Shown here piece by piece: positions 24,449 through 26,004 of a stretch of 26,004 nt of DNA (position 1 is its first letter; each line of letters starts with the position of its first letter). The DNA comes from Dehalococcoidales bacterium. Its GTDB lineage: Bacteria; Chloroflexota; Dehalococcoidia; Dehalococcoidales; UBA3254. The notes below the pieces were generated by a model. The model saw only the letters and a program-made list of their open reading frames with translations. It did no database searches and was not told the origin of the DNA. A program made the position numbers and the translations under genes. Where the stretch lies: positions 1 to 26,004 of the forward strand of contig JAFGOB010000144.1 of assembly GCA_016926695.1 (NCBI GenBank), read 5' to 3'.

Positions 24449-26004
<1,556 letters not shown>

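Overview
The window reads as chromosomal DNA of a strictly anaerobic bacterium that uses the folate (methyl) branch of the Wood-Ljungdahl pathway and carries a type I-C CRISPR-Cas locus. The evidence is formate-tetrahydrofolate ligase, FolD, a corrinoid-activator-like ASKHA ferredoxin and a selenocysteine formate dehydrogenase with NuoE/NuoF-like partners. The lineage cannot be fixed from this sequence. An acetogen-like Firmicute or a Dehalococcoidia-type Chloroflexota would both fit, and this is only a guess.

Layout. 1-1.55 kb, minus strand: a two-gene polysaccharide ABC exporter (permease then ATPase). 1.76-3.01 kb, minus strand: a FabF-type ketoacyl-ACP synthase, with a divergent promoter region at 3.01-3.31 kb. 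3.3-13.4 kb, plus strand: fhs, an ASKHA/2Fe-2S protein, folD, then nuoE-like, nuoF-like and fdhA. fdhA is one 892-residue selenoprotein read through an in-frame TGA at 11798-11800 that is followed by a SECIS-like hairpin. It must not be annotated as two genes. It is bracketed by a nearly perfect 87-bp inverted repeat. 13.4-15.0 kb: two repeat-rich spacers around a four-helix membrane protein of unknown function.

15.0-26.0 kb, plus strand: a CRISPR locus. A WYL-domain regulator with its own extended -10 promoter leads directly into cas3, cas5c, cas8c (with an internal start for cas11c), cas7c, a four-helix-bundle (S23/Avd-like) gene, cas4, cas1 and cas2. A leader and an array of 32-bp repeats follow (23 complete repeats, a 24th cut by the window edge, 23 spacers). 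The reading frames are tightly packed or overlapping from the regulator to cas1, so this is probably one transcript.

How they work together. FdhA with the NuoE/F-like subunits should interconvert CO2 and formate with NAD(P)H (possibly also ferredoxin). Fhs and FolD carry the one-carbon unit to methylene-THF, and the ASKHA protein probably reactivates a corrinoid protein that receives the methyl group later. In the CRISPR locus, Cas5c/Cas8c/Cas7c/Cas11c would form Cascade, Cas3 would degrade targets, Cas4-Cas1-Cas2 would acquire spacers, and the WYL protein may control the operon.

Most notable items: the four-helix-bundle gene translationally coupled to cas4; the clear internal cas11c start; a charged insertion in Cas7; two spacers covering an overlapping target from opposite strands; and the inverted repeat around fdhA.
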